Under the pieces are notes generated by a model that worked only from the letters and a program-made list of their open reading frames with translations, searched no databases and was not told the DNA's origin. From positions 38,719,082 through 38,783,081 of the forward strand of contig OX326956.1 of assembly GCA_946800325.1 (NCBI GenBank): a DNA stretch of 64,000 nt, written 5' to 3'. Origin of the DNA: Luzula sylvatica. Taxonomy: Eukaryota; Streptophyta; Magnoliopsida; Poales; Juncaceae. This document shows positions 21,009 through 32,809 of this stretch, piece by piece (position 1 is the stretch's first letter; every line of letters starts with the position of its first letter). The translations under genes were made by a program, and so were the position numbers.

Positions 21009-21101
21009 CACCTCCAAAATGAATCCTCCTCACTCATTTCACATTCATTCATTCATTCCTCTTCTCCCAACTTTTAATACACTTCATCAAGCTAAGCAAA
21101 A

Positions 21102-22376
21102 ATGGGCGGCATGAAGGTAACAACTAACACCGAAAGCCAGAAAAAGAATTAAATGCAATATGATTCATTTATTCATTCTTTTTTAATGCAGAAGCTTGTG
21201 TTGAAATTGGATTTACATGATGACAGACAAAAGCCCAAGGCAATGAAAATTGTTTGCAGTTTTGAAGGTACCAACTATACTATATCATGCAAATGTTGTT
21301 ATATGAATTTTCATGATTTTCTTTTTCTCAATTTGGTTTATAAATTAAATATGTAATATACTATACATATAGTGTTATTAATAGGGATGTCAATGGTGTG
21401 GATATTGCCCGAACCGACCCGAACCGTATCCGAAGAAATATCCGGATTCGAAAAAAATATCCGGATCCGAGTGGATCCGGATATGGATCTGGTTGCTAAT
21501 TTTAGGATCCGGAACCGGATTCGATATTCGATTTTGGTGCGGGGACCGGATCCGTGTTCCGGATCCGAGTATTTTTAGGATCCGGATACTCGGAACCAGA
21601 TTCGAGTATCCGGAACCGGATCCGGATACGCATATTATATATTATTTTTATGTATTATATTTGATATTAGTTGAAAATCATATACAAATTAATGATTTGT
21701 GAGTGATTTAAACTCACAATCGTAAAATTACGTTTAAATATAATCATATTTATCGTTCATGTCACAAATTATATATATTCATAGCTAAAAAGTAAGTTAT
21801 GTTATAATAACATAGTATCCGTTTTAATATCCGAAAGAGAACCGTATCCGTATCCGTATCCGACAATATCCGAACCGTATCCGTATCCGTTTATTATCCG
21901 AACCGTATCCGGATCCGGGTAATTCCGTATCCGGATCCGTATCCGAAAAAAAATATGGATATGGATCTGGTATGACCACTATCCGAACCGGATCCGAACC
22001 GTTGACACCCCTAGTTATTAAGGCAAATTAAATTAAATATAGTTTTTATTTTATTAGAAAATATATTATTATTTTAAACAATATTTTATACTTATTTACG
22101 GATTTTTTTTTTATTATTACCATGAAAAAATATTGTTCTTGTTCACACATAAACTCGTGTTTCTCCGGCTTTTTTTTATTTTTTTTTATTTGGATTATGG
22201 ATTTCCAATCTAATTTGCTCAAGTCTGCAGGAATTTATTCCATTTCCTTAAACAAGGAAGACAAAAACCAAATCACAATAATAGGATCGTTCGATGGTAC
22301 CGACATAGTTGTAAAATTGAGAAAAAAGTGGCACACTGAAATGCTCTCATTTGGTCTCGCAAGCGAGCCTCGGTAA
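21102..22376 (+). CDS. HIPP: HIPP39-like HMA protein, copy B1 (78 aa, truncated)
   Basis: Three exons: 21102-21116 (MGGMK), 21192-21267 and 22231-22376. All junctions are GT/AG, and the short first exon plus the phase-1 second intron match the other copies. The product is one HMA fold: KLVLKLDLHDDRQKPKAM (first strand, loop and helix start), then GIYSISLNKEDKNQITI and VKLRKKW. The metal-binding CxxC of classical HMA domains is replaced by DDRQK, as in HIPP39-type members. After GLASEPR a TAA ends the frame where B3 has GAGAAA, so the charged linker and tail are lost. The gene may be expressed as a soluble mini-HMA or be decaying. Intron 2 carries hAT element A. Confidence 0.75.
21382..22013. 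mobile_element. non-autonomous hAT, copy A (632 bp)
   Basis: The ends are TAGGGATGTCAATGG and CCGTTGACACCCCTA. It is flanked by the exact 8-bp duplication GTTATTAA (21374-21381 and 22014-22021). The interior is packed with CCGGATCCG and CCGAACCG motifs near both ends. HIPP B3 keeps the empty site at 29896-29908 (GTGTTGTTAAGG). No transposase. Confidence 0.95.
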
Positions 22377-22465
22377 AAGAAAGAGGAACCCAAAAAAAAA
22401 GACGTTTCAAAAATTAAAGATACGTGTTCCTTCAATACACAATACCAACATTATGGGGGCGTTTG

Positions 22466-22590
22466 ATCTGCAAGAGTTTGGTGGATTTTGAAGGATTTTT
22501 TTATTATCCCGAAAAAAATGATAATAGTAATTTGAAAGATATGTGTTTCTTACGTGTATTGTTTGATGTGTCATAATAATAAGTGTTGGT
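22466..22590 (+). mobile_element. MITE-like sequence starting GGGGGCGTTTGATCTG
   Basis: It replaces the HIPP C-terminal coding region after CAATACCAACATTAT. The same junction and about 120 bp of it occur after B3 (30468-30600). The GGGGGCGTTTG start suggests PIF/Harbinger (Tourist-like); the other end is not resolved. Confidence 0.5.
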
Positions 22591-23029
22591 TAATTCTAAC
22601 CTAGAGGGGGGTAAATTTGGTAATCTACCGTACAATTAATTTAGCTAATTACCTAATTTACTATGCGGAATTAATAATAATTTAAATAAATAAGATGATA
22701 CCGTAAACACTTGAACACAAGATGTTTTTTTAACGATGTTCGGTAAGTGGTTGCTATGTAGCCTTAACTCACCATTTACTCGCTTAATTGACCGACTCAA
22801 TTAATTGCGAGTACCTACGTCTCCGGGAATTCCTTGCGCCTATTTTTGGCTTTCGATTTCTATCGATCTATAGCTTAGGCTCTTTACAAGTAGTTGCACT
22901 AGCCTATTACACTTTTCACTAATCGAGCTACAACGTGATCGGTCACGTGAGTGGGAAACGATTAGTGGAGGATATTGAAAGTAGATCAATGATCTAAAGA
23001 GGGTTTCTCAAGCTATCAATGGATATAGA
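22591..23029. other. LTR-like fragment, uncertain
   Basis: It begins near TGTTGGTTAATTCTAACC and is more GC-rich than its surroundings, without coding potential. It resembles LTR/leader sequence but has no partner in the window. It ends abruptly at the MITE-like copy at 23030. Confidence 0.3.
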
Positions 23030-23768
23030 TAATTTGTATTTTTTTAATGATATATATATTCATCATTAATGATTCTCATATCAGTTTATGCCAATGTTTT
23101 AAATTGTGATATAGCGATCCATTGCGCTTGAACTATAATTTACATATGATGACCGACATTGCACGATATTGCGGTGATATTTAGTTGTTTGCGGTATTGC
23201 GTTTTTGAAATATTTATTGTGATTTGTGCTATGGCGGCGCAATTGCACCGCTATTTAAATCACTCGTTTATGCTAATCATTAAATGCACAAATCTCAAAG
23301 CAAATCTAATGGTAAAAAAATCTTAAGTATCAAACTCATAATACTTAATTAAATATCTTAGACAATCCTCTTATATGTATTATATGTATTATATTTATTT
23401 TTGAAATAATTTATATAAATATAACAAATTAATTTTTTAAATTACGATAACATAAATTTTCAACATCAAAAAAATTTCAAAATATGATATTTTTGAAAAT
23501 AATTATTTTTTTCTAAACATATTTTGTCATCATCTCCATTTGATATATTACTTGAGATGTTCATTTCCCTTCCCTTCCCTTTCTCTTCTCTATTCCCAAA
23601 CCAAGCAAGAAAATGTATTCTCTTCCCTTCCCTTCCCTTCCCTTTCCTTTCCCTCATTTACCCCCCAAACCAAGTAAATCCTAAGGTGGTGTTTGGCAAC
23701 GAGATAAGTAGAAGATAAACTACTTTATTATTCTATTCTTTGCCAAACATAACGTACTTTATCAGGTA
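23030..23768. mobile_element. third copy of the 3281/12479 MITE-like repeat, truncated
   Basis: It matches 12600-13330 with scattered substitutions and lacks the first 0.2-0.3 kb. It proves that the sequence after 12955 is the native continuation of the repeat. It also shows uninterrupted flank (TTTATCAGGTATAAGAAGG) where the Helitron-type end at 13332 inserted. Confidence 0.7.
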
Positions 23769-24239
23769 TAAGAAGGAATAGAGGGTACAAGACTATCACT
23801 GATTTGAGCAGTGATAAGGACCAAGGTATTCCTTGTGTTACACTTTTCGGTTCTTCCAAAAATAACCCTTCCTATGTGCATACTCATCTCCTCACCACTA
23901 GCATCACCATGTTTTTGTCTTTAATTTGAGATCTCAATTGTGGAGGTTTTTTTGAAGTATTAACTAACTAGATGAAACACTACTACCATAATACCTAAAA
24001 AAATACAAATGTTAAATTTACTTTAAAAAAATATTATGTATGGTATTCATCCACCTCTTTACAAACTCATTATTTAATCTAGATGTAAATTTGAATTGAT
24101 TATATATAAATAAATAAATTAATCTATAATATGTAATTAAAATTAAATGAAAACATAATGTACTAATGGGGCATTTGTAATTAATTGTACATTTGTTTAA
24201 ATATTTTTACTTTTTCTGAAAAGGGTATTTCGGTAATTG
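23769..24239. other. no feature recognised
   Basis: AT-rich with no clear repeat, ORF or terminus. Confidence 0.4.
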
Positions 24240-24725
24240 ATTACAAATATTTAAACGGTCGCCTCGTTTTCTTCAGGGGTTAGAATCGAGCAGGAGGAGG
24301 AAGCTTCGAAACCCTAGCCCCTAAAGCGGTCGCCGCGCCGTTCGCCTCGCAAGTAACTCCTGGAGCTGGGTCGAGGAAGGAGTGAGAGAGGAGGGGGTGG
24401 AGGCGGCGGTTAGGGTTTGCCTCCACCCCAAAATCGCCGAGTTTAGGCTCTTCGCGGAGCTCCAAAGGGTCCAGCCACCGAAAAAAGGCGCGGAGTTGGA
24501 GTCTCGCCGTCGCCCGTCGCGGAGTTCGGCGTTGGAGTCTCGCCGTCGCGGAGTCGGAGCTGTCGGCCTCGCCCGTCGCTCTTGGGCTGGTGAGGGGAGG
24601 TGGTGGTGGAGGCTGAGGCGGAGGCAGAGGAAGCTAGGGTTTGCCTCCGCCTCATAGTCGCCCTTTTCGCCCTTTTCCTTTCCCGCTCAGAAGCACGAGG
24701 AAAATATCCCTTTTTCAATTTTCTT
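24240..24725 (+). other. GC-rich exon- or 5' UTR-like island
   Basis: It is sharply GC-richer than its neighbours and contains AAACCCTAGCC and repeated AGGGTTTGCCTCC motifs (24412, 24640), which are typical of plant 5' leaders. Frames are open on both strands but match nothing I know. It may be a captured gene fragment. It ends where HIPP A2 upstream sequence begins. Confidence 0.35.
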
Positions 24726-25342
24726 TAGCCGGTTCATGTTAAACATCAAGGTCCAAAGACCAAAATGACCTAACTTTTAAAATATTTCAATCCGGCGAGT
24801 TATTTTGAGAAATCTTTTGTCATACTTCTAAACCTTTGAATTTGAAATTAGGTATTAAACATCAAGGTCCAAAGACCAAAATGATCACCTAACTTTTTCA
24901 TACCAAAAAATTACATTCGGTCAAATCATCGTAATTCCAATCAAAATCATACGATTGAAAAAAGATAACTTTTTTGCTGCAAAATGCCTTCTGGCAAGTC
25001 TCCCCACGATGCAATTAACTATAATTACCCCAAGAAGATTGACGTACTAATTACATAAATATCATTATCTCTGTTTAGCGAGTTAATTATCGTTCACAAT
25101 CACGACCCGTTGCACAGATTACACCATCACAGCACCAGAATGCAGCAGGAGAATTTGATGGATGCAACCTCTTTAATGGAAAAAAGATAATTCAGGATGA
25201 CCCTTTTAATTCAGGATAAGGAACCTGGCTTTTAATTTTTTTTCTTTTTGCCAATTCAATATGTGCTTTTAGTTTAAAGTTCAAACGAAAATTTATTTGC
25301 TTTTAGTTCAAACGAAAAATATTTGTTTTTTCCTCCTGTTAC

Positions 25343-25350
25343 TATAAATA
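25343..25350 (+). promoter_or_regulatory. TATA box of HIPP A2
   Basis: TATAAATA in ACTATAAATACACCT, 101 bp upstream of the ATG. The upstream region 24740-25330 shares long blocks with the scattered promoter of A4. Confidence 0.7.
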
Positions 25351-25451
25351 CACCTCGAAATTGAATCCCACTCACTCATTCCTCTTCTCTTCCTTTGTCT
25401 CTCTCAGTACCCTCCAAGCTTTTAGTCCACATCATCAAGCAAAGGAAAAAA

Positions 25452-26714
25452 ATGTCCAACATGAAGGTAACAATTATTTTTATTTTTTGTTTATAAAAGG
25501 AAACATAACATAATGCAAATAGTTACCAACAAAACATAATATTTTGAATTTTCTTTATAATTTAAACATAATATAAATATCGAAAACATACGAGTGTTCT
25601 TTTCATGAAAAAAAACTAAAAATCAAATCAAATTAAATAGGATTATATGGTAATTGGTATACCAAGTTCTCAACTCCAAACATGGATCAAATCTACATCG
25701 TTCAAACTAATATCATATTTTTTGTATCAATGAATTAATCATAATTTTTTACGGTGTCTTTCTCTCGACATATTTGTTTTTCTCTTTTGTCGCCTTTTTT
25801 TTTTTTTTTTTTTTTTGAGTTTTCTTTTGTCGCCTTAATGCTTCATTGTTTATTCTTTTTGAATGCAGAAGCTTGTGTTGAAATTGGATTTACGTGATGA
25901 CAGACAAAAGTCCAAGGCAATGATAGTTATTTCCAGATTTGAAGGTACCAACTATATTATTATTCTTAATGATAGTTGTTAGGGTCGTTTTATATCATGA
26001 AAATGTTGTTACTTGGATTTTTAGGAATTATTTTAATTATATAAATGTTATTATATAAAAAAAAATACTGTTTGCTATAATTATTACTATATTATTATTT
26101 CTGAAGTATTTTCTTTGTTAATATAACTATATTTTTTTAGCTAAAAATATAATTATTAATTATAATTATATGTATTTATTATATAAATTAAATACCTACG
26201 TATAATGTTATTAAGAAAAATTTTAATTAAATATAGTTATTATTTTATTATAAAATATATTATAATTAAAAAAAATATTTTGTATTTATTTACGGATTAG
26301 TTTCTGAATTAGTTCATAAATAAATATAATAAAATTTCTACATTATTATCAGGAATTTTTGTAATTTATCATGCAAAAATATATTACCATGAAAAATATG
26401 TTGTCCTTGTTCACATATGAACGTGCGTTTCTCGAGCCTTTATTTCTTTTATTTGGACTATCGGTTCTAATTTAATGTGCACAATATTCGCAGGAATTTA
26501 TTCAATTTCCTTAGACGAGGAAGACAAAAATAAAATCACAATAACAGGATCATTTGACGCAACCGATATAGTTGGAAAGTTGAGAAAAAAATGGCACACT
26601 GAAATGCTCTCATTTGGTCTCGCAAGCGAGTCCGAGAAAAAGAAAGAGGAACCCGAGAAAGAGGGTGATTTGAAAAATAAAGACGTGATTGGAGGGATTG
26701 AGGCTTATATATGA
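25452..26714 (+). CDS. HIPP: HIPP39-like HMA protein, copy A2 (103 aa, frameshifted tail)
   Basis: Exons are 25452-25466 (MSNMK), 25869-25944 and 26494-26714. The HMA fold is complete: KLVLKLDLRDDRQKSKAM, GIYSISLDEEDKNKITITG, VGKLRKKWHTEM. An E/K-rich linker follows (EKKKEEPEKEGDLKNKD). After GGIEAY a 2-bp AT insertion relative to A4 (GCTTATATATG against GCTTGTATG) shifts the frame and ends at TGA. The old tail YHPYMSTPYQYNVHT through NPNVCVIC is still present out of frame to about 26793, but it also lacks a stop after CVIC. The product would therefore not be prenylated. A 5' UTR and TATA box are intact. Confidence 0.8.
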
Positions 26715-26810
26715 CCTATCATCCTTACATGAGTACACCATACCAATACAATGTGCATACCCGGGAGGAAAACCCTAATGTGTGTGTCATTTGTGGATAC
26801 ATTGATTATT

Positions 26811-27108
26811 TTTTTTTTAAGGAGGTTTGACAATGTATCGATACCTCGAATATATTATATCAAAGAAATGAAACGAAAGAGAGTCCTAAGCCAAGAATCG
26901 TGGCCATTATAAGTTTTTTTTGAAGAGAATCATAAGCCAAGAATCGTGGTCATTATAAGTTTTTTTTGAAGAGAATCATAAGCCAAGAATCGTGACCATT
27001 ATAGGTTTTTTTTATATTGATGCCGTCGGGATTCGAACCCACAACCTCTACAACATGATGGTTTATTGTGATGAGCACTCAACCATCTAGGCTATGGACC
27101 ATTGACAT
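26811..27108 (-). mobile_element. tRNA-derived SINE (298 bp) with 15-bp target duplication
   Basis: The minus strand has an A-box-like TAGCCTAGATGGTTGAGTG near its 5' end and a perfect B box GGTTCGAATCC about 50 bp later, so the head is tRNA-related. The body has three tandem units of about 50 bp (CATAAGCCAAGAATCGTGG, 26880-27010), each followed by a short T run on the plus strand. The tail is A-rich (plus-strand T run at 26809-26818). It is flanked by GATACATTGATTATT at 26796-26810 and 27109-27123. Copy A0 keeps the empty site at 16833-16860. Confidence 0.85.
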
Positions 27109-27129
27109 GATACATTGATTATTACATAA

Positions 27130-27220
27130 GAATATGAAATATATCAATATATGGTGTACTGTTTTGTATATAAATAAGAAGATGAAATATATCGATATAT
27201 GGTGTACTGTTTTGTTTTGT
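27130..27220 (+). repeat. short tandem duplication in HIPP 3' flank
   Basis: The roughly 45-bp sequence around ATGAAATATATCRATATATGG occurs twice. The second unit abuts the insertion point of the Helitron found at 16909 in the A0 locus. Confidence 0.8.
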
Positions 27221-28780
27221 TCAGTTTCTATAAAAAAAATTGTGCCTTACCATATAAACTAAAATGAAAACTCAATCAATGCTGCAAAATTAATTTATCA
27301 AGTAAATTTACAAAACAAAAAATACACCTTATAATTAGTAGTTAATTAGTTATACTAAGAAAATACTCGCGCTACGAAACGAACATGTTAAGTATGTTTT
27401 TCATTATAATATAAAATAAACATTTATATGCTGATACTAATAATATCATCTCAAAATAAAATTATTTGAGCTCATAAGTCTATGATTATTTATATATTTT
27501 ACAATTATTTTACATTGTGATATCAAAATAACTCAATTTTTTTTTATCAAATAATAATACCGGTATTATTGTCATTGTATAATAATATATGAGATATAAC
27601 ACAATTTTACGAAAAAAAATATAACATCGAATATTATATCATTGTTGTTCACAATATTTTATACAATATCAAATATAAAAATAGTAAATCGTAAGACGTA
27701 GTAACACATCATTCATTAAATAATTTTTTATTGATTGAAAATGTAATGAAAATTATAAATAATATCAAACTTAACAGTGAAACTAATTTAATAAATGATA
27801 TCAAAATTTAATTTAGCATAAACATAAATATAAATATTTAAATTATAAAAATCACTTTTAAAAATAATAATATTTTTGTATATGTGTTTATAAGTTTAAG
27901 AAGTTATTTAGATAAATAAACTACTTTTTTAGTTTCTATTAGGTTTTTAAAATTATTTAATCTAGTTAGTATTATATGAAATTCTTATAGTTGTAATATT
28001 TTAAAAAATAAATAATAATACTTAAAATTCTATTATATAAATACGTATTTTTTTTTTTGCATGTTACTTTCTTACGTAATATCGTTACAAATTAAAATTA
28101 TAGTAAACGCTACATGTGAATTATCGAGACACCGACGCGTTCTCCTATAAATTAAACAAAAAAGATAAGAATGATTCCCGTATATGCAGACAAAATATAT
28201 CGCTGTATGGTAGTAATTAACTAATTATAATTATAAAAAAAAGAAGTTGCTATGGACTCCATCCATCGAAAGGTCTTGGATCGTGATTGATCATGTGTTA
28301 CATTTCTTCTCCATTTTCGACCAAGAATGGCCACTCTCCAAGCATATATTTTGAACTCATGGAGATTGGAATTTTTAAAACAAGTTTTTAAAATATATTT
28401 TCAGCCCATTTATAAATTTATACGGATTTGATATTTATCTGTATGATGTATTTTTAAGTGGAGTTTAACAAAGTTATTTTCATTTCTTATTTATTTTGCC
28501 CAATCGATTGTTGATGATCAACTCAAAAAATTTGGCCTGTATAATTTACTTGATTCTTCAAATTATCTAAAAAATAATATTTGTGATATAGTCTATTTTT
28601 GTTTTTTGAGATTATATTTTGGGAAAGAGAACTCTTTACTATTGATGAACAAAAAAAAAAGAAAAGAAGGGAAGGATCCATTTGGGACAGAACAGAGAAC
28701 ATTTGAGATTTTCTCCACTAGGGAACCTGGCTGCTAAATCTATTTTTTATTTTCCAATTAAATATTTGCTTTTAATTAAA
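27221..28780. other. intergenic region upstream of HIPP B3
   Basis: It is collinear with 18860-20820 apart from about 455 bp present only here (27469-27924), absence of the 80-bp triplicate, and a missing stretch corresponding to 19310-20180. No gene. Confidence 0.6.
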
Positions 28781-29446
28781 GGGAAATTCCTAAAAAAAAC
28801 CCTAACTTTTTTGGGATTCCTCATAAACCCCCTAACTTTTTTATTATTTGAAAAAAAAACCCTACAAACGTTAACTTTAACATTTCATCCAATTTTTAAT
28901 TTTTTGGACAAAAATACCCTTCTTGATTTTAATTTATAAATTCTTTTATTCAATATAAATTAATAAATACATAAATAAATTAAATATTTCATGATAAATA
29001 TTTCACGTTATTATAATAAAATAATTTATGATAATATTTTACAACCCATTATTTTTATTTTACTATATATATATATAAGAAAAATTATTATTATTAAATA
29101 AATACTATTTCACACATTGCATTTTTTATTTTTACATTAAATAATTTTATATAAAACTCATATAATAAATTACAGAATAATATAATAAATATGACGATAT
29201 AATATTATGAAATATTATATTGTAAAATATTATTTATTTATTAGTTTATAGAATAAATTCAAATTATAAATTGTGAGGGTATTTTGGTCCAAAAAAGAAT
29301 AATTAGGATGAAAAATAAAAAATAACACTATTAGGGAGTTTTTCAAGAATTAAACTTAATTTATAGGGGATTTTTCAAAAAAATCTAAAAGTTAGGGGTT
29401 TTTTGAGAAATGCCAAAAAAATTAGGGGGTTTTAGAAGAATTCCCC
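28781..29446. mobile_element. MULE-like MITE (666 bp) with 9-bp target duplication
   Basis: The inverted ends are GGGAAATTCCTAAAAAAAAC and GTTTTAGAAGAATTCCCC. It is flanked by the exact 9-bp duplication TTAATTAAA (28772-28780, 29447-29455). HIPP B1 keeps the empty site near 20815-20822 (TTTTAATTAAAAGATAAT). No ORF. The size of the duplication points to Mutator-like elements. Confidence 0.9.
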
Positions 29447-29525
29447 TTAATTAAAAGATAATAATAATAATAATTGCGAAAAGGAGACTAGGATTGACTT
29501 CCAAAAGTAATCGCGTCATTGCTCC

Positions 29526-29533
29526 TATAAATA
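29526..29533 (+). promoter_or_regulatory. TATA box of HIPP B3
   Basis: TATAAATA in CCTATAAATACACCT, 94 bp upstream of the ATG. Confidence 0.7.
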
Positions 29534-29627
29534 CACCTTCAAAATGAATCCTACTCACTCATTTCACATTCATTCATTCATTCCTCTTCTCCAAACTTTT
29601 AATACACTTCATCAAGCTAAAGCAAAA

Positions 29628-30479
29628 ATGGCCGGCATGAAGGTAACAACTAACACTGAAAGACAGAAAAAGAATTAGTTGCAATATGATTCATTTATTC
29701 ATTCTTTAATGCAGAAGCTTGTGTTGAAATTGGATTTACCTGATGACAGACAAAAGTCCAAGGCAATGATAATCGTTTGCAGTTTTGAAGGTACCAACAA
29801 TATTATATCATGCAAATGTTGTTATATGGATTTTCATGATTTTCTTTTTCTCAATTTGTTTTATAAATTAAATATGTACTATACTATACATATAGTGTTG
29901 TTAAGGAAAATTAAATTAAATATAGTTTTTATTTTATTAGAAAATATATTATTATTTTAAACAATATTTTATACTTATTTACGGATTATTTTTTTTCTCA
30001 ATTTGATCATAAAAAAATATGACAAAAATTATATATTATGTTTTATGTTATTTATCAATAATGAATATTTCAGTAATTCATCATGGGAAAAATATATTAC
30101 CATGAAAAAATATTGTCCTTGTTCACACATAAACTCGTGTTTCTCCGGCTTTTATTTTTTTTATTTTATTTGGATTATGGATTTCCAATCTAATTTGCTC
30201 AAATCTGCAGGAATTCATTCCATTTCCTTAAACAAGGAAGACAAAAACCAAATCACAATAATAGGATCGTTCGATGCTACCGACATAGTTGTAAAATTGA
30301 GAAAAAAGTGGCCCACTGAAATGCTCTCATTTGGTCTCGCAAGCGAGCCTGAGAAAAAGAAAGAGAAACCCAAAAAAGAAGAAGATTCAAAAAACAAAGA
30401 CAGCAAGGGGGTGATTGAGACTTATAAGGCGTATCTTCCTTACATGAGTACACAATACCAACATTATGGGGGCGTTTGA
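29628..30479 (+). CDS. HIPP: HIPP39-like HMA protein, copy B3 (119 aa, tail replaced)
   Basis: Exons are 29628-29642 (MAGMK), 29715-29790 and 30211-30479. The HMA domain spans roughly residues 6-75 (KLVLKLDLPDDRQKSKAM ... VVKLRKKWPTEM), again without CxxC. The linker is very charged (EKKKEKPKKEEDSKNKD). The last residues are YMSTQYQHYGGV: the sequence departs from the family after QHY, because MITE-like DNA (GGGGGCGTTTG) begins there, and the MITE supplies GGV-stop. The NPNxCVIC tail is absent, so the protein lacks a prenylation site. Otherwise the frame, splice sites and TATA box are intact. Confidence 0.85.
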
Positions 30480-30600
30480 TCTGCAAGAGTTTGGTGGATT
30501 TTGAAGGATTTTTTTATTATCCCGAAAAAGATGATAATAGAAATTTGAAAAATATGTGTTTCTTAGGTGCATTGTTTGATGTGTCAGAATAATAAGTAGT
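30468..30600 (+). mobile_element. MITE-like sequence terminating HIPP B3
   Basis: Same sequence and junction as at 22466-22590, so the insertion happened before the A-B pair was duplicated. It contributes the last three codons of B3. 30601-30984 is AT-rich with short microsatellites (TTATTG)n and no gene. Confidence 0.6.
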
Positions 30601-30992
30601 GGAGAGTGCAAATTATTGTTTGATGTTAAAAAAAAATTAAAAGTGATTGAATATGAATTTTGTTTGGATTATATATATAATTTTATTTTTTTAACAATAA
30701 TTATTGTTATTGTTATTGTTATTATTATTGGTGGTGGTGTTGTTATTAGTTAATAGGGAGAATTTCTCCTATATTCCTATTAAACACCTAAATTACATAT
30801 TTATCCTTCTTAATTTATTAATATCATATTTATTCATATTAAACACAATTAATATCAAATTTATCCTTGTTTAAACTTACCTAATATCAAATTTATCCAT
30901 TTTGTTAACTAAACGTTAAATTAAACAGAATTTGAAATTTGCAAATTAATTAAATTGAAAAATTTCATGTTATTGACTAAAATGCCCATACC

Positions 30993-31591
30993 TAGGGGTG
31001 TCAACGGTTCGGATCCGGTTCGGATAGTGGTCATACCAGATCCATATCCATATTGTCGGATCCGGATACGGTTCGGATAATAAACGGATACGGATACGGT
31101 TCGGATATTGTCGGATACGGATACGGATATGGTTCTGTTTCGGATATTAAAACGGATACTATGTTATCATAACGTAACTTACTTTTTAGCTATAAATATA
31201 TATAATTTGTGACATGAACGATAAATATGATTATATTTAAACATAATTTTACGATTGTGAGTTAAATCACTTACAAATCATTAATTTGTATATGATTTTT
31301 CAACTAATATCAAATATAATACATAAAATAATATATAATATGAGTATTCGGATCCGGTTTCGGATACTCGAATCTAGTTTCGAGTATCCGGATCCTAAAA
31401 ATACCCGGATCCGGAACACGGATCCGGTTCCCGCACCAAAACCGAATATCGAATCCGGTTCCGGATCTTAAAATTAGCAACCAGATCCATATCCGGATCC
31501 ACTCGGATTCGGATATTTTTTTCGAATCCGGATATTTTTTCGGATACGGTTCGGGTCGGTTCGGACAATATCCACGCCATTGACATCCCTA
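30993..31591. mobile_element. non-autonomous hAT, copy B (599 bp)
   Basis: The ends are TAGGGGTGTCAACGG and GCCATTGACATCCCTA, with exact 8-bp duplication CCCATACC at 30985-30992 and 31592-31599. The interior has the same CCGGATCCG/CGGATACGG motif crowd as copies A, C and D. Relative to A the body is inverted. Confidence 0.95.
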
Positions 31592-31599
31592 CCCATACC

Positions 31600-32370
31600 C
31601 CTTTCATAACCCATGCCCCCACTAATTCAGAATCAGAAATCCTCATAAACCGGGAAAATCCTCTTACGATCTTACAACCAAGTCTAGCGAATCCTCTGGG
31701 GACGAGCGAGGGCGATTCGGTGACTGGCGACTGGATTTTCTTTGGTGAAGGGCGATCGACTTTTCTCCAGCGAAAGGTGATTTGATTTTCTCTGGTGAAA
31801 GACAAATGGATTATGGTAAAAGATGCAGTCACAAATATATATATTCTTGCTGATTTTCTATCAATTATGTGATTTTTTGTTACTTGGGGATGGATTGCGG
31901 TCAATTACGACTGGTTAATTATCAGAATTTGGTTAAGTGAGACTATATTATGGCCAATTCCGACCAATTAGTGCTAATTGTGGACAAAATAAAATGGGAT
32001 ATGATTAATTATGACTTAACTATGATCAATTATGGATACATTATGTTGTTTTAGGGTTAATTGAGTTGTATTAGATGTGCATTTGAGATTGGCGAAAAGT
32101 TTAGGGTCAAAACTGTAAAAAAAAGTCATTATCGGGTCTGAAATTTTTTGGTAGGTCTTGTGGTATTGTTATATTTTGTTTGCTGAGTTTTATACTGAAA
32201 TGAATTCATATATCTCATCGGAGAGGTTTAAATGATGAATACTTAAAAAAAGATTTGATGAATTTTAGATCCAATTGTTTTAAATTTTCATTACAAATTA
32301 TAATTTTCTGCAAAATACTTTTTATTTAGAGATAAATTGTTTGGGTATGGCTCGATTTTATTAAGAATGC
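31600..32370. other. no confident gene; leader-like text at 31640-31810
   Basis: 31640-31810 is GC-richer with repeated TTTTCTYYRGYGAA motifs and resembles a plant 5' leader. No family is recognised. Confidence 0.3.
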
Positions 32371-32371
32371 T

Positions 32372-32650
32372 TACTTTTCAGAGGCCATGGCGATCTTCTG
32401 AAGTTAATATCGTTCCTCTTCAGTAAAATCCAATGCGACCTAGAGAACATCAAACAAATTTATTAATTCAGATTATAAGATTCAGATTAATTGACGTAAA
32501 ATCATACAAAATAGCAAAAACAGGAATAGTAGTGAAAGATGATTGAATTACTTACTTGGCGAGGAGCTCGCGTTCCCTGTTACCATTGCCAAAAAAAGGG
32601 CTATCAGACTTTAATCTTCTTCGCGATGAGATCCATAGAGGAAACCCTAA
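32372..32650 (-). other. possible exon pair of an unidentified gene
   Basis: On the minus strand, sequence near 32648-32566 can be read as FGNGNRERELLAK before a GTAAGT donor. After CTCTAG at about 32443 it reads VALDFTEEERY-stop-LQKIAMASEK. The two peptides together look like real conserved protein, but the in-frame stop suggests decay. The frame across the splice needs the AAG|TAAGT reading, which is non-canonical. I do not recognise the family. Confidence 0.25.
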
Positions 32651-32809
32651 ACCGAGCTCTGATACATCTCCCCATGCTTAAAAATTAAAATCATGTTCCT
32701 TGATGCATGCTACTACAACCCCTCTCTTGCAAATCCATCAAACAAGATAAGCCGTAAGCATAACGTACATGGACCTAGAAAGCGAGATCGAGATAGAGGT
32801 ATACATGTA

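Noticed and set aside
24280..24718. Protein-coding gene in the GC-rich island
   Set aside because: Frames are open on both strands because of low stop density in GC-rich DNA. The products are Arg/Ala-rich low-complexity text with no family resemblance.
27011..27108. Functional tRNA gene on the minus strand
   Set aside because: The A and B boxes are present, but no acceptor stem pairs around them, and the unit lies within a poly(A)-tailed, target-duplicated retroposon, so it is a SINE head.
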